In this document: positions 37,926 to 45,661 of the stretch, one piece after another
Layout of the letters: the number at the start of each line of letters is the position of its first letter
How positions within the stretch are numbered: position 1 is the stretch's first letter
Source of the DNA: Shouchella lonarensis
GTDB taxonomy: Bacteria; Bacillota; Bacilli; Bacillales; Bacillaceae_D
Direction of reading: 5' to 3'
Assembly: GCF_900096965.1 (NCBI RefSeq)
Contig: NZ_FMYM01000001.1
Location: forward strand, 248,001-312,000
Length of the DNA: 64,000 bases
The notes under the pieces: model-generated
What the model was told of the DNA's origin: nothing
Databases searched by the model: none
The model's input: the letters and a program-made list of their open reading frames with translations, nothing else
Position numbers and translations under genes: made by a program

Positions 37926-37944
37926 GAGTGTGTAAGGGCATATA

Positions 37945-37978
37945 CTAAAAAGACCAGTCGACGTTTACCGTCAACTGG
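37945..37978 (-). terminator. Terminator of the toxin mRNA
   Basis: On the minus strand CCAGTTGACG pairs with CGTCGACTGG and is followed by TCTTTTTAG. Confidence 0.75.
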
Positions 37979-38019
37979 CATGTGTTGCATATCCGTAGAG
38001 CTGGCGCCAAAGGTTGTAT

Positions 38020-38073
38020 GAATAAGCCTCAAGAGCCGTGAACTCATGTAGAGGGCTTATTCGTCTTTTTCTT
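38020..38073 (+). terminator. Terminator of the antitoxin RNA
   Basis: GAATAAGCCTC pairs with GAGGGCTTATTC (one bulge), followed by a pyrimidine run CGTCTTTTTCTTT. The toxin stop codon lies in the stem. Confidence 0.75.
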
Positions 38074-38149
38074 TATCGACGAACGACAACATCCGGATGA
38101 CTAGCATCGCAAACAAAATCATTAGCGACAGCGTCTCGTATGCTGACAT
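38057..38149 (-). CDS. Holin-like small toxin (type I toxin-antitoxin)
   Basis: A 30-residue protein beginning MSAYETLSLMILFAMLVIRM and ending in a charged KEKDE tail: one transmembrane helix with the M-S-x-Y-E start that marks the putative holin-like toxin family (TxpA, BsrG and YonT relatives). Its ribosome binding site (AAAGGAGGTGAT) is perfectly placed but is base-paired to an upstream ATCTCCTTT in the mRNA. A TATAAT (38211-38216, minus strand) gives a 5'-UTR of about 55 nt. The gene is too short for routine ORF calling. Membrane damage when overexpressed is expected from the family. Confidence 0.8.
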   Translation of the reverse strand: MSAYETLSLMILFAMLVIRMLSFVDKEKDE

Positions 38150-38153
38150 GCGC

Positions 38154-38175
38154 ATCACCTCCTTTCAAAGGAGAT
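38154..38175 (-). promoter_or_regulatory. Shine-Dalgarno sequestering hairpin of the toxin mRNA
   Basis: On the minus strand ATCTCCTTT, one base, then AAAGGAGGTGAT: the toxin ribosome binding site is the 3' arm. A near-zero loop means a slightly opened form in practice. Confidence 0.6.
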
Positions 38176-38210
38176 GGCGCCAGCCCTCATGTGGGTATGC
38201 AACTTGTTAT

Positions 38211-38216
38211 ATTATA
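38211..38216 (-). promoter_or_regulatory. -10 box of the toxin gene
   Basis: TATAAT on the minus strand; no convincing -35. Predicted mRNA start near 38204. Confidence 0.5.
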
Positions 38217-38223
38217 ACATAAA

Positions 38224-38250
38224 GATCGCGCAATTGCGGTCTTTTTTTTG
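38224..38250 (+). terminator. Terminator upstream of polA
   Basis: GATCGC pairs with GCGGTC (one G-U) around CAATT-like loop and is followed by T8; it blocks plus-strand read-through into polA. Confidence 0.7.
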
Positions 38251-38326
38251 CTTTGGCACAAGCTTCTTCCATTCTTTTTTCTGAACGAACTATGGTACAA
38301 TAGGAAAGTAGAAAGAGGTGGAAGTC

Positions 38327-40957
38327 GTGAAAAAAATCGTATTAGTCGATGGGAACAGTATTGCCTATCGCGCCTTTTTTGCTTTGCCATTATTAAATAA
38401 CCAAAAGGGTGAGTATACAAACGCTGTATATGGCTTTACAACGATGCTTTTAAAAGTGTTAGAGATGGAAAACCCAACGCATATGCTTGTGGCGTTTGAT
38501 GCAGGAAAAGAGACGTTTCGTCACCAAACGTACGCGGCGTATAAAGGAACACGACAAAAGACACCTTCAGAATTGTCAGGACAAATCCCGCTTATTCATG
38601 ATGTATTAAAAGCATTCTCTATCCCCCGCTACGAAGCCAAGTCTTACGAAGCGGATGACATTATTGGGACGGTTGCCCGTCGTGCTGCTAAAGAGGACTA
38701 TAAAGTTGTTGTCGTTACTGGCGATAAAGATTTATTACAACTCGTTGATCAGAACATAGAAGTTGTTTTAACGAAAAAAGGAATGAGCGAAGTCGATCGT
38801 TATGACGAGGCAGCGATTCATGAACGATACGGACTCACACCAACACAAATTATTGATTTAAAAGGACTAATGGGCGATTCATCCGATAATATTCCAGGTG
38901 TACCTGGTGTGGGTGAAAAGACAGCTTTAAAATTACTTGCGCAGTTTGAAGATGTCGAAACGGTGCTCGCCTCGATTGATCAAGTATCAGGAAAGAAATT
39001 GAAAGAGAGATTGACAGAAAACCAGGAGCAAGCCCGTTTAAGTAAAAAACTCGCAACAATTTTCACCGATATGCCGCTAGAAGAAACATTGGACGCTTTT
39101 ACGTATACGGGTTACGACGAGGAGCAGGTAAGAGCGGTATTCCGTGAACTTTCTTTCCACTCGCTATTAGAACGAATTGGACAAGGTGAAGCGCCTGAAG
39201 AAAGTTCCGACTTTGCACCGCTACCTTATGAAGTCGTAAAGAAACCGGAAGAGAAACACTTTGCAAGTCCGTCTGCGCTCGTGGTCGAAATGTTTGCGGA
39301 ACATGAGCTGCAAGGCGACCTCATTGGAATGGGCGTGGCAAATGAAAATGGCCGCTTTTTCTTTCCGGTAGATGTTGCGCTCTCATCCCCGTTGTTTCAA
39401 GATTTCATTACATCGGCAACGGTGGAAAAATGGTTGTTTTCGGCTAAGCAGTCGATTGTGGCCCTTGAAAAAAGAGGATTATCTCTGCAAGGGGTGACAT
39501 TTGATTTACAAATGGCTTCTTACTTACTCGATCCATCTGTTAGCGCCGAGGAAGTTGGCGATGTCGCTCACCGAAAAGAGATGAAGGTCGTTCGCTCAGA
39601 TGAAGCTGTTTATGGAAAAGGAGCAAAACGCCACATCCCTGATGAAGACGAGCTTTCAGAACATGTGTGTCGCAAAGCAAGTGCGCTGTATGAGTTGAAG
39701 CCACTACTTGCAAACGAACTGGCTGAAAACAAGCAGGACGAATTATTTTATGAGTTGGAAATGCCGCTTTCACTAGTGCTTGCAAAAATGGAGTGTACAG
39801 GAATTAAAGTCGACATTGCGCAGTTAAAAGCAATGGGTAAAGATTTATCAGCGCGGATTGCTGTGCTTGAAAGGGAGATTCACGCCGAAGCAGGTGTTTC
39901 ATTTAACATCAACTCTCCAAAACAAATGGGCACAATTTTATTTGAAACACTCGCCTTACCGCCAGTGAAGAAAACAAAAACGGGCTACTCAACGAGTGCG
40001 GATGTATTAGAAAAGTTACGTGATGCGCATCCGATCATTGAATTAATTTTGCATTACCGTCAACTTGTGAAATTACATTCAACATACATTGAAGGTTTAC
40101 TTAAAGTAGTCGATGCAACGACGCATAAAGTGCATACGCGCTTTAATCAAGCATTGACGCAAACAGGGCGGTTGTCATCGGCAGATCCAAATTTGCAAAA
40201 CATCCCGATTCGTTTAGAAGAAGGAAGAAAGATCCGTAAAGCTTTTATAGCTTCGAAACCAGGATGGAAAATTGTCGCTGCAGACTATTCACAAATTGAA
40301 TTGCGTGTCCTTGCCCACATATGTGGGGATGAAAACATGAAGCGCGCCTTTCTTGAAGATATGGATATCCATACAAAAACAGCAATGGATGTATTTGGTG
40401 TGTCAGAGCAAGATGTCACTTCAGCAATGCGCCGGACAGCAAAGGCAGTAAACTTTGGAATTGTTTATGGCATCAGTGACTATGGTTTGTCGCAAAACTT
40501 GGGGATCTCTCGGAAAGAGGCCAAAGATTTTATTGACCGTTACTTGGTCAGTTACCCTAAAGTAAAAGAATACATGGAAGATGTCGTTACCAAAGCACGG
40601 AAAAAAGGTTACGTTGAAACATTGCTTGCAAGAAGACGTTACTTGCCGGAGTTAAATAGCCGCAACTTTAATCAACGGAGTTTTGCGGAAAGAACTGCAC
40701 TCAATACGCCAATTCAAGGGACAGCTGCCGATATTATTAAGATGTCGATGGTTCAGATGGATAAACGCTTGCAAACCTCCCCACTAGCCGCAACCTTGCT
40801 TTTACAAGTGCACGATGAGCTGATTTTTGAAGTAGCTAAAGACGATGTAGCGTCGTTAAAAGCACTTGTACTAGAAGTGATGGAGCATGCCTTGCCGCTT
40901 GATGTCCCGTTGAAGGTAGATGTATCTAGTGGTGACTCGTGGTATGATGCGAAGTAG
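38327..40957 (+). CDS. polA: DNA polymerase I
   Basis: Repair and Okazaki-fragment polymerase. The 876 residues comprise a 5'-3' FEN-like nuclease (1-290; VDGNSIAYRAFFALPLL, YEADDIIGT, GLMGDSSDNIPGVPGVGEKTA), a 3'-5' exonuclease-like domain (about 300-470) without the acidic catalytic residues as in other bacilli, and the A-family polymerase (470-876) with motif A VAADYSQIELRVLAH, motif B RRTAKAVNFGIVYG, and motif C VHDELIFE. GTG 38327 is preferred for AGAGGTGG just upstream; GTG 38318 is in frame too. It leads polA-mutM-ytaF-coaE. Confidence 0.96.
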   Translation: MKKIVLVDGNSIAYRAFFALPLLNNQKGEYTNAVYGFTTMLLKVLEMENPTHMLVAFDAGKETFRHQTYAAYKGTRQKTPSELSGQIPLIHDVLKAFSIPRYEAKSYEADDIIGTVARRAAKEDYKVVVVTGDKDLLQLVDQNIEVVLTKKGMSEVDRYDEAAIHERYGLTPTQIIDLKGLMGDSSDNIPGVPGVGEKTALKLLAQFEDVETVLASIDQVSGKKLKERLTENQEQARLSKKLATIFTDMPLEETLDAFTYTGYDEEQVRAVFRELSFHSLLERIGQGEAPEESSDFAPLPYEVVKKPEEKHFASPSALVVEMFAEHELQGDLIGMGVANENGRFFFPVDVALSSPLFQDFITSATVEKWLFSAKQSIVALEKRGLSLQGVTFDLQMASYLLDPSVSAEEVGDVAHRKEMKVVRSDEAVYGKGAKRHIPDEDELSEHVCRKASALYELKPLLANELAENKQDELFYELEMPLSLVLAKMECTGIKVDIAQLKAMGKDLSARIAVLEREIHAEAGVSFNINSPKQMGTILFETLALPPVKKTKTGYSTSADVLEKLRDAHPIIELILHYRQLVKLHSTYIEGLLKVVDATTHKVHTRFNQALTQTGRLSSADPNLQNIPIRLEEGRKIRKAFIASKPGWKIVAADYSQIELRVLAHICGDENMKRAFLEDMDIHTKTAMDVFGVSEQDVTSAMRRTAKAVNFGIVYGISDYGLSQNLGISRKEAKDFIDRYLVSYPKVKEYMEDVVTKARKKGYVETLLARRRYLPELNSRNFNQRSFAERTALNTPIQGTAADIIKMSMVQMDKRLQTSPLAATLLLQVHDELIFEVAKDDVASLKALVLEVMEHALPLDVPLKVDVSSGDSWYDAK

Positions 40958-40993
40958 GTCATGAATATGAATGGGAATTAAGGAGTAAAGAAG

Positions 40994-41818
40994 ATGCCAG
41001 AGTTACCAGAAGTAGAAACGGTTCGTCGGACATTGACCGACCTAGTCGTTGGCAAATGTATTGCAACGGTCGATGTTTATTGGTCGAAAATGATTAAAGC
41101 GCCTGATGATGTACGTGCATTTACAGTGCAGCTTAGCGGGCAGACGATTGAAGCAATCCGGCGGCGAGGAAAGTTTTTATTGTTTGATTTAACGGATGAT
41201 GTGTTGTTGTCACACTTGCGGATGGAAGGGCGCTACCGGCTCGCTCTTGATGGTGAAGATCGGACAAAGCATACACACGTCGTATTGACGTTTACGGATG
41301 GTAGTGCACTTCACTATGCGGATGTACGAAAATTTGGGACGATGCACTTACGAAAGAAAGGAACAGAAGAAAGTTTGCCACCATTAGCCGACCTAGGGGT
41401 GGAGCCATTTTCACCTTCATTTACTGCGGTGCTATTACAAAACGCATATATAAAAACGAACAGAGCGATTAAAACAGCGTTGCTGGATCAAAAGACGGTC
41501 GTTGGATTAGGCAATATTTATGTGGATGAAGCATTGCATCGCGCGCGCATCCATCCTGAGAGGCAGGCGTCGTCTTTGACAGCAACAGAATTTAATGTGT
41601 TGCATAAACACATTGTCGCAACGCTCACAGAAGCAGTAGAAGCCGGTGGGAGTTCAATCAAGTCATACGTAAATGGTCAAGGAGAGATGGGCTTCTTTCA
41701 ACAGCAGCTTGCTGTATATGGGCGCAAAGGTGAACCTTGTCATACTTGTGCGACCCCACTTACGAAGACAGTGGTCGGTGGACGCGGCACACACTTTTGT
41801 ACGCATTGCCAACAGTAA
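40994..41818 (+). CDS. mutM: Formamidopyrimidine-DNA glycosylase
   Basis: Excises 8-oxoguanine and ring-opened purines. The 274-residue protein keeps the N-terminal nucleophile Pro after Met (MPELPEVETVRR), the catalytic Glu3, the Lys in RRRGKFLLF, the H2TH region (GLGNIYVDEALHRARIHP) and a C-terminal zinc finger CHTC...CTHC. It starts at ATG 40994, 36 bp after polA, and is probably cotranscribed. Confidence 0.96.
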   Translation: MPELPEVETVRRTLTDLVVGKCIATVDVYWSKMIKAPDDVRAFTVQLSGQTIEAIRRRGKFLLFDLTDDVLLSHLRMEGRYRLALDGEDRTKHTHVVLTFTDGSALHYADVRKFGTMHLRKKGTEESLPPLADLGVEPFSPSFTAVLLQNAYIKTNRAIKTALLDQKTVVGLGNIYVDEALHRARIHPERQASSLTATEFNVLHKHIVATLTEAVEAGGSSIKSYVNGQGEMGFFQQQLAVYGRKGEPCHTCATPLTKTVVGGRGTHFCTHCQQ

Positions 41819-41878
41819 CGTTGACAACACCCTCCCCGTATACTATGGGCAACGACCAAATAGGTAGGAGGGTTTCCC

Positions 41879-42460
41879 TTGATACCACTTATGATGCTCG
41901 CAGTTGCAGTGAGCTTGGATAGTTTTGGGGTTGGGTTAACGTACGGGCTACGGCGGATTAAAATTCCTCTCGTGTCATTGTTTTTCATCGGTTTATGTTC
42001 GGCTGTGTCTGTATTATTGGCAATGGCCATGGGCAGTGGGGTTGCGGTGTGGCTCTCTCCTCATGTCGCAGAAATGCTCGGTGCACTCATTTTGATTGGG
42101 CTTGGCGTATGGGCGCTCGTACAAACGTATCGTCCGAAGTGTGAGACGGAATCTGTAGACTTAAATGCCATTTTAAAAGACCCAGCGCGAGCTGATATGG
42201 ATCGTTCGGGTACGGTCATTGGAAAGGAAGCTTTTTTACTCGGGTTTGCTCTTGCCCTTGATGCGTTTGCTGCTGGCGTGGGCGCGGCGCTTATCGGTTT
42301 TTCTCCGCTCGGTTTAGCAGGAAGTGTCGCAGTGATGGGGGCGTTATTTGTCTTTTTAGGTATGAAGTGCGGCTACCTCTCTTCCAAAGTGGTTTGGCTA
42401 CAACGATTATCTTTCGTACCCGGTATCATGCTCATTTTGTTAGGAATTGCCCGGCTATAG
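41879..42460 (+). CDS. ytaF: MntP/YtaF-type membrane protein
   Basis: A 193-residue membrane protein with six helices in two inverted repeats. LAVAVSLDSFGVGLTYGLR and the second-half LGFALALDAFAAGVGAAL carry the paired Asp residues conserved in MntP-like manganese exporters; YtaF is the Bacillus sporulation-associated branch. It starts with TTG 41879 behind GTAGGAGGG. Position between mutM and coaE is conserved. Confidence 0.9.
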   Translation: MIPLMMLAVAVSLDSFGVGLTYGLRRIKIPLVSLFFIGLCSAVSVLLAMAMGSGVAVWLSPHVAEMLGALILIGLGVWALVQTYRPKCETESVDLNAILKDPARADMDRSGTVIGKEAFLLGFALALDAFAAGVGAALIGFSPLGLAGSVAVMGALFVFLGMKCGYLSSKVVWLQRLSFVPGIMLILLGIARL

Positions 42461-42488
42461 CTTGAGTAAGAGGAGTGGAATTTGGTTT

Positions 42489-43088
42489 ATGAGAATTGGA
42501 TTGACTGGTGGGATTGCTAGTGGAAAATCGTCGGTTTCACGCATGTTTGTGGAACTAGGAATACCAGTTGTTGATGCGGATGTTGTTGCGCGGCAAGTCG
42601 TTGTTCCTGGTGAACCCGCGTATAAAAAAATTGTGGATGCATTTGGTGCCGATATTTTACAGGCAGACGAGAAAATTGATCGCAAAAAGCTTGGCGAAAT
42701 TATCTTTTCAAATAAATTGCAACGGGAAACATTAAACAAAATTGTTCACCCAATTGTGAGGGAGACGATGCAAAAAGAGGCACAGCAATATGAGCAAGAA
42801 GGTCATTCAATTGTTGTGCTCGATATCCCGCTACTATATGAGAATAAACTTTTTTACTTAGTAGATACAGTCTGGCTTGTGTTTGTATCTGAACAAACAC
42901 AGCTAGCACGCTTAATGAAACGAGATGGGCTCACCGAAGTGGCGGCACGCGCGCGTATGACTGCGCAATGTCCGTTGGCGCAAAAGCGTGAACGAGCAAA
43001 TGTCGTGATTGACAATGAAGGACCAAGAGAAAAAACCTATGCGCAAGTCGAGCAAGCATTGGCGACGATCCGAAAAAAAACGGATTAG
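42489..43088 (+). CDS. coaE: Dephospho-CoA kinase
   Basis: Last step of coenzyme A synthesis. The 199-residue protein has the P-loop GLTGGIASGKSSV at residues 4-16, the substrate motif VVDADVVARQ, and lid-region VVLDIPLLYE. ATG 42489 follows AGAGGAGTGG; the upstream frame to 42447 overlaps ytaF and lacks a site. Confidence 0.95.
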   Translation: MRIGLTGGIASGKSSVSRMFVELGIPVVDADVVARQVVVPGEPAYKKIVDAFGADILQADEKIDRKKLGEIIFSNKLQRETLNKIVHPIVRETMQKEAQQYEQEGHSIVVLDIPLLYENKLFYLVDTVWLVFVSEQTQLARLMKRDGLTEVAARARMTAQCPLAQKRERANVVIDNEGPREKTYAQVEQALATIRKKTD

Positions 43089-43137
43089 CGCCCTTTTTTT
43101 GTTCACTTCTAAAATGATGCACACTAAATAGGTTATT

Positions 43138-43148
43138 TGTGTTATACT
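43138..43148 (+). promoter_or_regulatory. CcpN-type operator at the gapB promoter
   Basis: TGTGTTATACT matches the CcpN box TRTGHYATAYW at every position and overlaps a -10 (TATACT, 43143-43148). In B. subtilis CcpN represses gapB in glycolytic conditions from sites at the promoter. One box is seen; a second was not found. Confidence 0.6.
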
Positions 43149-43208
43149 ATTAAAGAAGAACAACATAAAATGAAGGTACAATGATTACACGGTAAAGGAG
43201 TTTTGTTG

Positions 43209-44243
43209 ATGAAAGCTACAGTGGCGATAAATGGGTTCGGTCGGATTGGTCGTATGGTATTTCGCAGAGCGATTTTAGAGGGGAAGACAAAAATCGTCGC
43301 CATCAATGCATCTTATCCTGCTGAAACACTGGCGCATATGATCAAATATGATTCAATTCACGGACCTTTCGTAGGCGATGTGCAGGCGGAGGAAGGCGCG
43401 CTGTACGTAAATGGACAAAAGATACAGTTGCTTGCTGAACGTGACCCACGCAAGCTCCCGTGGCGAGCGCTTGGTGTAGACATTGTCATTGAAGCGACAG
43501 GAAAATTTAAAACGCGTGAAACGGCTAGTTACCATTTAGAATCAGGTGCGAAAAAAGTGATTATAACAGCACCAGCAAAAGGCGAAGATGCGACCATTGT
43601 AATGGGTGTAAACGAAAGCGATTACAACCCACAAACAGACGCAATCTTGTCGAATGCATCGTGTACAACCAATTGCTTGGCACCAGTTGCGAAAGTACTT
43701 GAGCAGACGTTTGGCATTGAGAGTGGTATGATGACGACCGTTCATGCCTATACAAACGATCAAAAAAATATTGATAATCCACATAAAGATTTACGCCGCG
43801 CACGTGCCTGCGGACAATCAATCATTCCAACTTCTACAGGTGCCGCAAAAGCGATATCAAAAGTGTTACCACAACTAGAAGGAAAACTAACAGGGATGGC
43901 ATTGCGTGTACCAACGCCGAATGTGTCACTTGTCGATCTTGTTGTGACGCTCAAGAAATCAGTGACAGTAGCGGACGTGAATCGGGCATTCGTGCAAGCG
44001 TCATCACGTGAGCTTGCTGGTATTCTTGGTTATACGGATGAACCGCTCGTTTCCATTGATTTCAATGGAGAAGCACAATCAGCCGTGATTGATGGGGCTT
44101 CAACGGCTGTAATTAATGACCGTCAAGTAAAAGTGCTTGCCTGGTATGATAATGAATGGGGCTATTCTTGTCGTGTCGTTGATTTAATGCATTATGTTGC
44201 AGCACAGATGCAACCGACAAGTGAAGTTCACTCTGCGTCTTAA
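43209..44243 (+). CDS. gapB: Glyceraldehyde-3-phosphate dehydrogenase, gluconeogenic (GapB)
   Basis: The 344-residue enzyme has the Rossmann motif INGFGRIGRMVFR, catalytic Cys in SNASCTTNCLAP, His in VHAYTNDQ, and the C-terminal WYDNEWGYSCRVVDL. Synteny (coaE, then speD) and the ISLAND of residues after the NAD motif (INASYPAETL in place of the Asp of NAD-specific GapA) point to the NADP-preferring gluconeogenic isozyme. ATG 43209 follows AAAGGAG. A CcpN-like box overlaps its promoter. Confidence 0.95.
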   Translation: MKATVAINGFGRIGRMVFRRAILEGKTKIVAINASYPAETLAHMIKYDSIHGPFVGDVQAEEGALYVNGQKIQLLAERDPRKLPWRALGVDIVIEATGKFKTRETASYHLESGAKKVIITAPAKGEDATIVMGVNESDYNPQTDAILSNASCTTNCLAPVAKVLEQTFGIESGMMTTVHAYTNDQKNIDNPHKDLRRARACGQSIIPTSTGAAKAISKVLPQLEGKLTGMALRVPTPNVSLVDLVVTLKKSVTVADVNRAFVQASSRELAGILGYTDEPLVSIDFNGEAQSAVIDGASTAVINDRQVKVLAWYDNEWGYSCRVVDLMHYVAAQMQPTSEVHSAS

Positions 44244-44261
44244 GTCATAAAAATTAACGTG

Positions 44262-44301
44262 ACCGCTTTCGTCTCTCCTTAATAAAGAGAATGAGAGCGG
44301 T
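44262..44301 (+). terminator. Hairpin after gapB
   Basis: ACCGCT..CTCT pairs with AGAG..AGCGGT; T-run is weak (TAATCGTTT). Confidence 0.55.
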
Positions 44302-44357
44302 AATCGTTTATGTGAGCATATACGTTTTTAAATTAAATAAAATCCTTCAATTAACTA

Positions 44358-44386
44358 TTGTCATAGCGAAAGAAAACAAGTATACT
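44358..44386 (+). promoter_or_regulatory. Sigma-A promoter of speD
   Basis: TTGTCA (44358-44363), 17-bp spacer, TATACT (44381-44386). Predicted start near 44393, leaving a 5'-UTR of about 160 nt. Confidence 0.75.
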
Positions 44387-44388
44387 GA

Positions 44389-44548
44389 ATTCCGGTGAGT
44401 TTGTTCGGAACATGTGGATTCTCTTGAATCCATATCATCGGAATAAGCTTCCTATTATTTTAAAGCGGTTGTCGTTAAGTAAGTGCGCATGTTTGAGAAC
44501 GCTTTAATTGCATGTGACCACGTGGCGATTAACCGCGAAAGTGAGGGG
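44389..44548 (+). promoter_or_regulatory. Structured speD leader (candidate cis-regulatory RNA)
   Basis: The leader contains a hairpin TGGATTC/GAATCCA with a TCTT loop (44415-44432), a TTCCG element (44390-44394) that can pair with either of two CGGAA elements (44406-44410 and 44439-44443), and a longer-range pairing GCGGTT (44465 region) with AACCGC just upstream of the speD ribosome binding site. The alternatives would let the leader switch exposure of the start region. I do not recognise a named riboswitch here. Confidence 0.45.
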
Positions 44549-44555
44549 AAGAACA

Positions 44556-44942
44556 GTGGATACAATGGGTCGCCATGTCATTGCTGAACTTTGGGGTTGT
44601 AACACGGAGCAATTAAACGATCGACCAGGCTTGGAGCGGATCTTTGTTTCTGCTGCGTTGAAAGCGGGAGCGGAAGTGCGGGAGGTTGCGTTTCATGCAT
44701 TTGCACCACAAGGTGTCAGTGGTGTCGTTATCATTTCTGAATCGCATTTAACGATTCATAGTTTTCCAGAGCATGGCTATGCAAGTATTGATGTATATAC
44801 GTGCGGGACAGTCATTGATCCACATGTCGCAGTTGCCTATATTGCGGAATCGCTTGGGGTGACATCACAAGAAGTATTGGAGATTCCGCGCGGCAGAGGT
44901 CTTTCAGAGGCAGACGTAGGACGTGTAGGGCTAGGTGTCTAG
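44556..44942 (+). CDS. speD: S-adenosylmethionine decarboxylase proenzyme
   Basis: Supplies decarboxylated SAM for spermidine synthesis. The 128-residue proenzyme is the short bacterial class. The self-cleavage site generating the pyruvoyl cofactor is in [18 protein letters not shown] (about residues 60-77), and the catalytic Cys is in YTCG. GTG 44556 follows GAGGGGA and gives the family's [12 protein letters not shown] start. A terminator follows. Confidence 0.95.
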   Translation: MDTMGRHVIAELWGCNTEQLNDRPGLERIFVSAALKAGAEVREVAFHAFAPQGVSGVVIISESHLTIHSFPEHGYASIDVYTCGTVIDPHVAVAYIAESLGVTSQEVLEIPRGRGLSEADVGRVGLGV

Positions 44943-44957
44943 CTTTGAAAACTTCAT

Positions 44958-44997
44958 AAGCCCTCCCTCTATCTTGCAAATGCTGGAGGGCTTATAA
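44958..44997 (+). terminator. Intrinsic terminator of speD
   Basis: AAGCCCTCC pairs with GGAGGGCTT; followed by ATAATGTT. A second small hairpin with T7 (ACCC/GGGT, 45043-45070) lies 50 bp on. Confidence 0.7.
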
Positions 44998-45142
44998 TGT
45001 TGACCAACGATACACAATCATATGCCTCACAATCTTTCATACCCACCCTTGCCAAGAGGGTGTTTTTTTATTATGATGAAAAGAGAAGTTTTTCGTCTTT
45101 CAATACGAGAAAATTGATATGTTATAGCATGGAGATGATGAG

Positions 45143-45607
45143 ATGCGCTGCCCGAAATGTCAATACAACGGCACACGTGTGCTCGATTCCCGCCCAAGTG
45201 ATGAAGGGCGTTCTATCCGCCGTCGTCGTGAATGCGAGCAATGTACAGAACGGTTTACAACTTTTGAAATTGTAGAAGAACCGCCCCTTGTTGTTGTAAA
45301 AAAAGACGGTATGCGTGAAGCATTTAGCAAAGAGAAAATGTTGCGTGGGTTAATCCGTGCATGTGAGAAACGCCCTGTACCGTTAGAAGCATTAGAAGAA
45401 GTGGTCACAGATGTTGAAAGAGCACTTCGCAACGAAGGAAAAAACGAAATTCAAAGCGATGTGATTGGCGAGCATGTTATGGAGAGACTCGCTCATATTG
45501 ATGATGTGGCTTATGTACGTTTCGCATCAGTGTATCGGCAATTTAAAGACATCAATGTATTTATAAAAGAATTGACTGAGTTAATGAACAAAAGTGAGAG
45601 GAGCTAA
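45143..45607 (+). CDS. nrdR: Transcriptional repressor NrdR
   Basis: Represses ribonucleotide reductase genes in response to ATP/dATP. The 154-residue protein has an N-terminal zinc ribbon ([20 protein letters not shown] ... [12 protein letters not shown]) and an ATP-cone domain (about 49-139). It heads nrdR-dnaB-dnaI, the conserved Bacillus order, with 54 bp before dnaB. Confidence 0.96.
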   Translation: MRCPKCQYNGTRVLDSRPSDEGRSIRRRRECEQCTERFTTFEIVEEPPLVVVKKDGMREAFSKEKMLRGLIRACEKRPVPLEALEEVVTDVERALRNEGKNEIQSDVIGEHVMERLAHIDDVAYVRFASVYRQFKDINVFIKELTELMNKSERS

Positions 45608-45661
45608 AAGCGCGCTTACGGTGCTTGAAGCTCTTTTTTACACGAAGGAGGTGAGTCTCTT

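Larger units (their letters stand above)
37932..38073 (+). ncRNA. Candidate antisense RNA antitoxin
   Basis: Plus-strand transcript of about 140 nt from the TATAAT at 37920 to the terminator at 38020-38073. It is complementary to the 3' part of the toxin mRNA for roughly 120 nt, the geometry of the TxpA/RatA-type I systems of Bacillus. Its 5' part contains a hairpin CCAGTCGACG/CGTCAACTGG (37954-37978). Confidence 0.6.
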
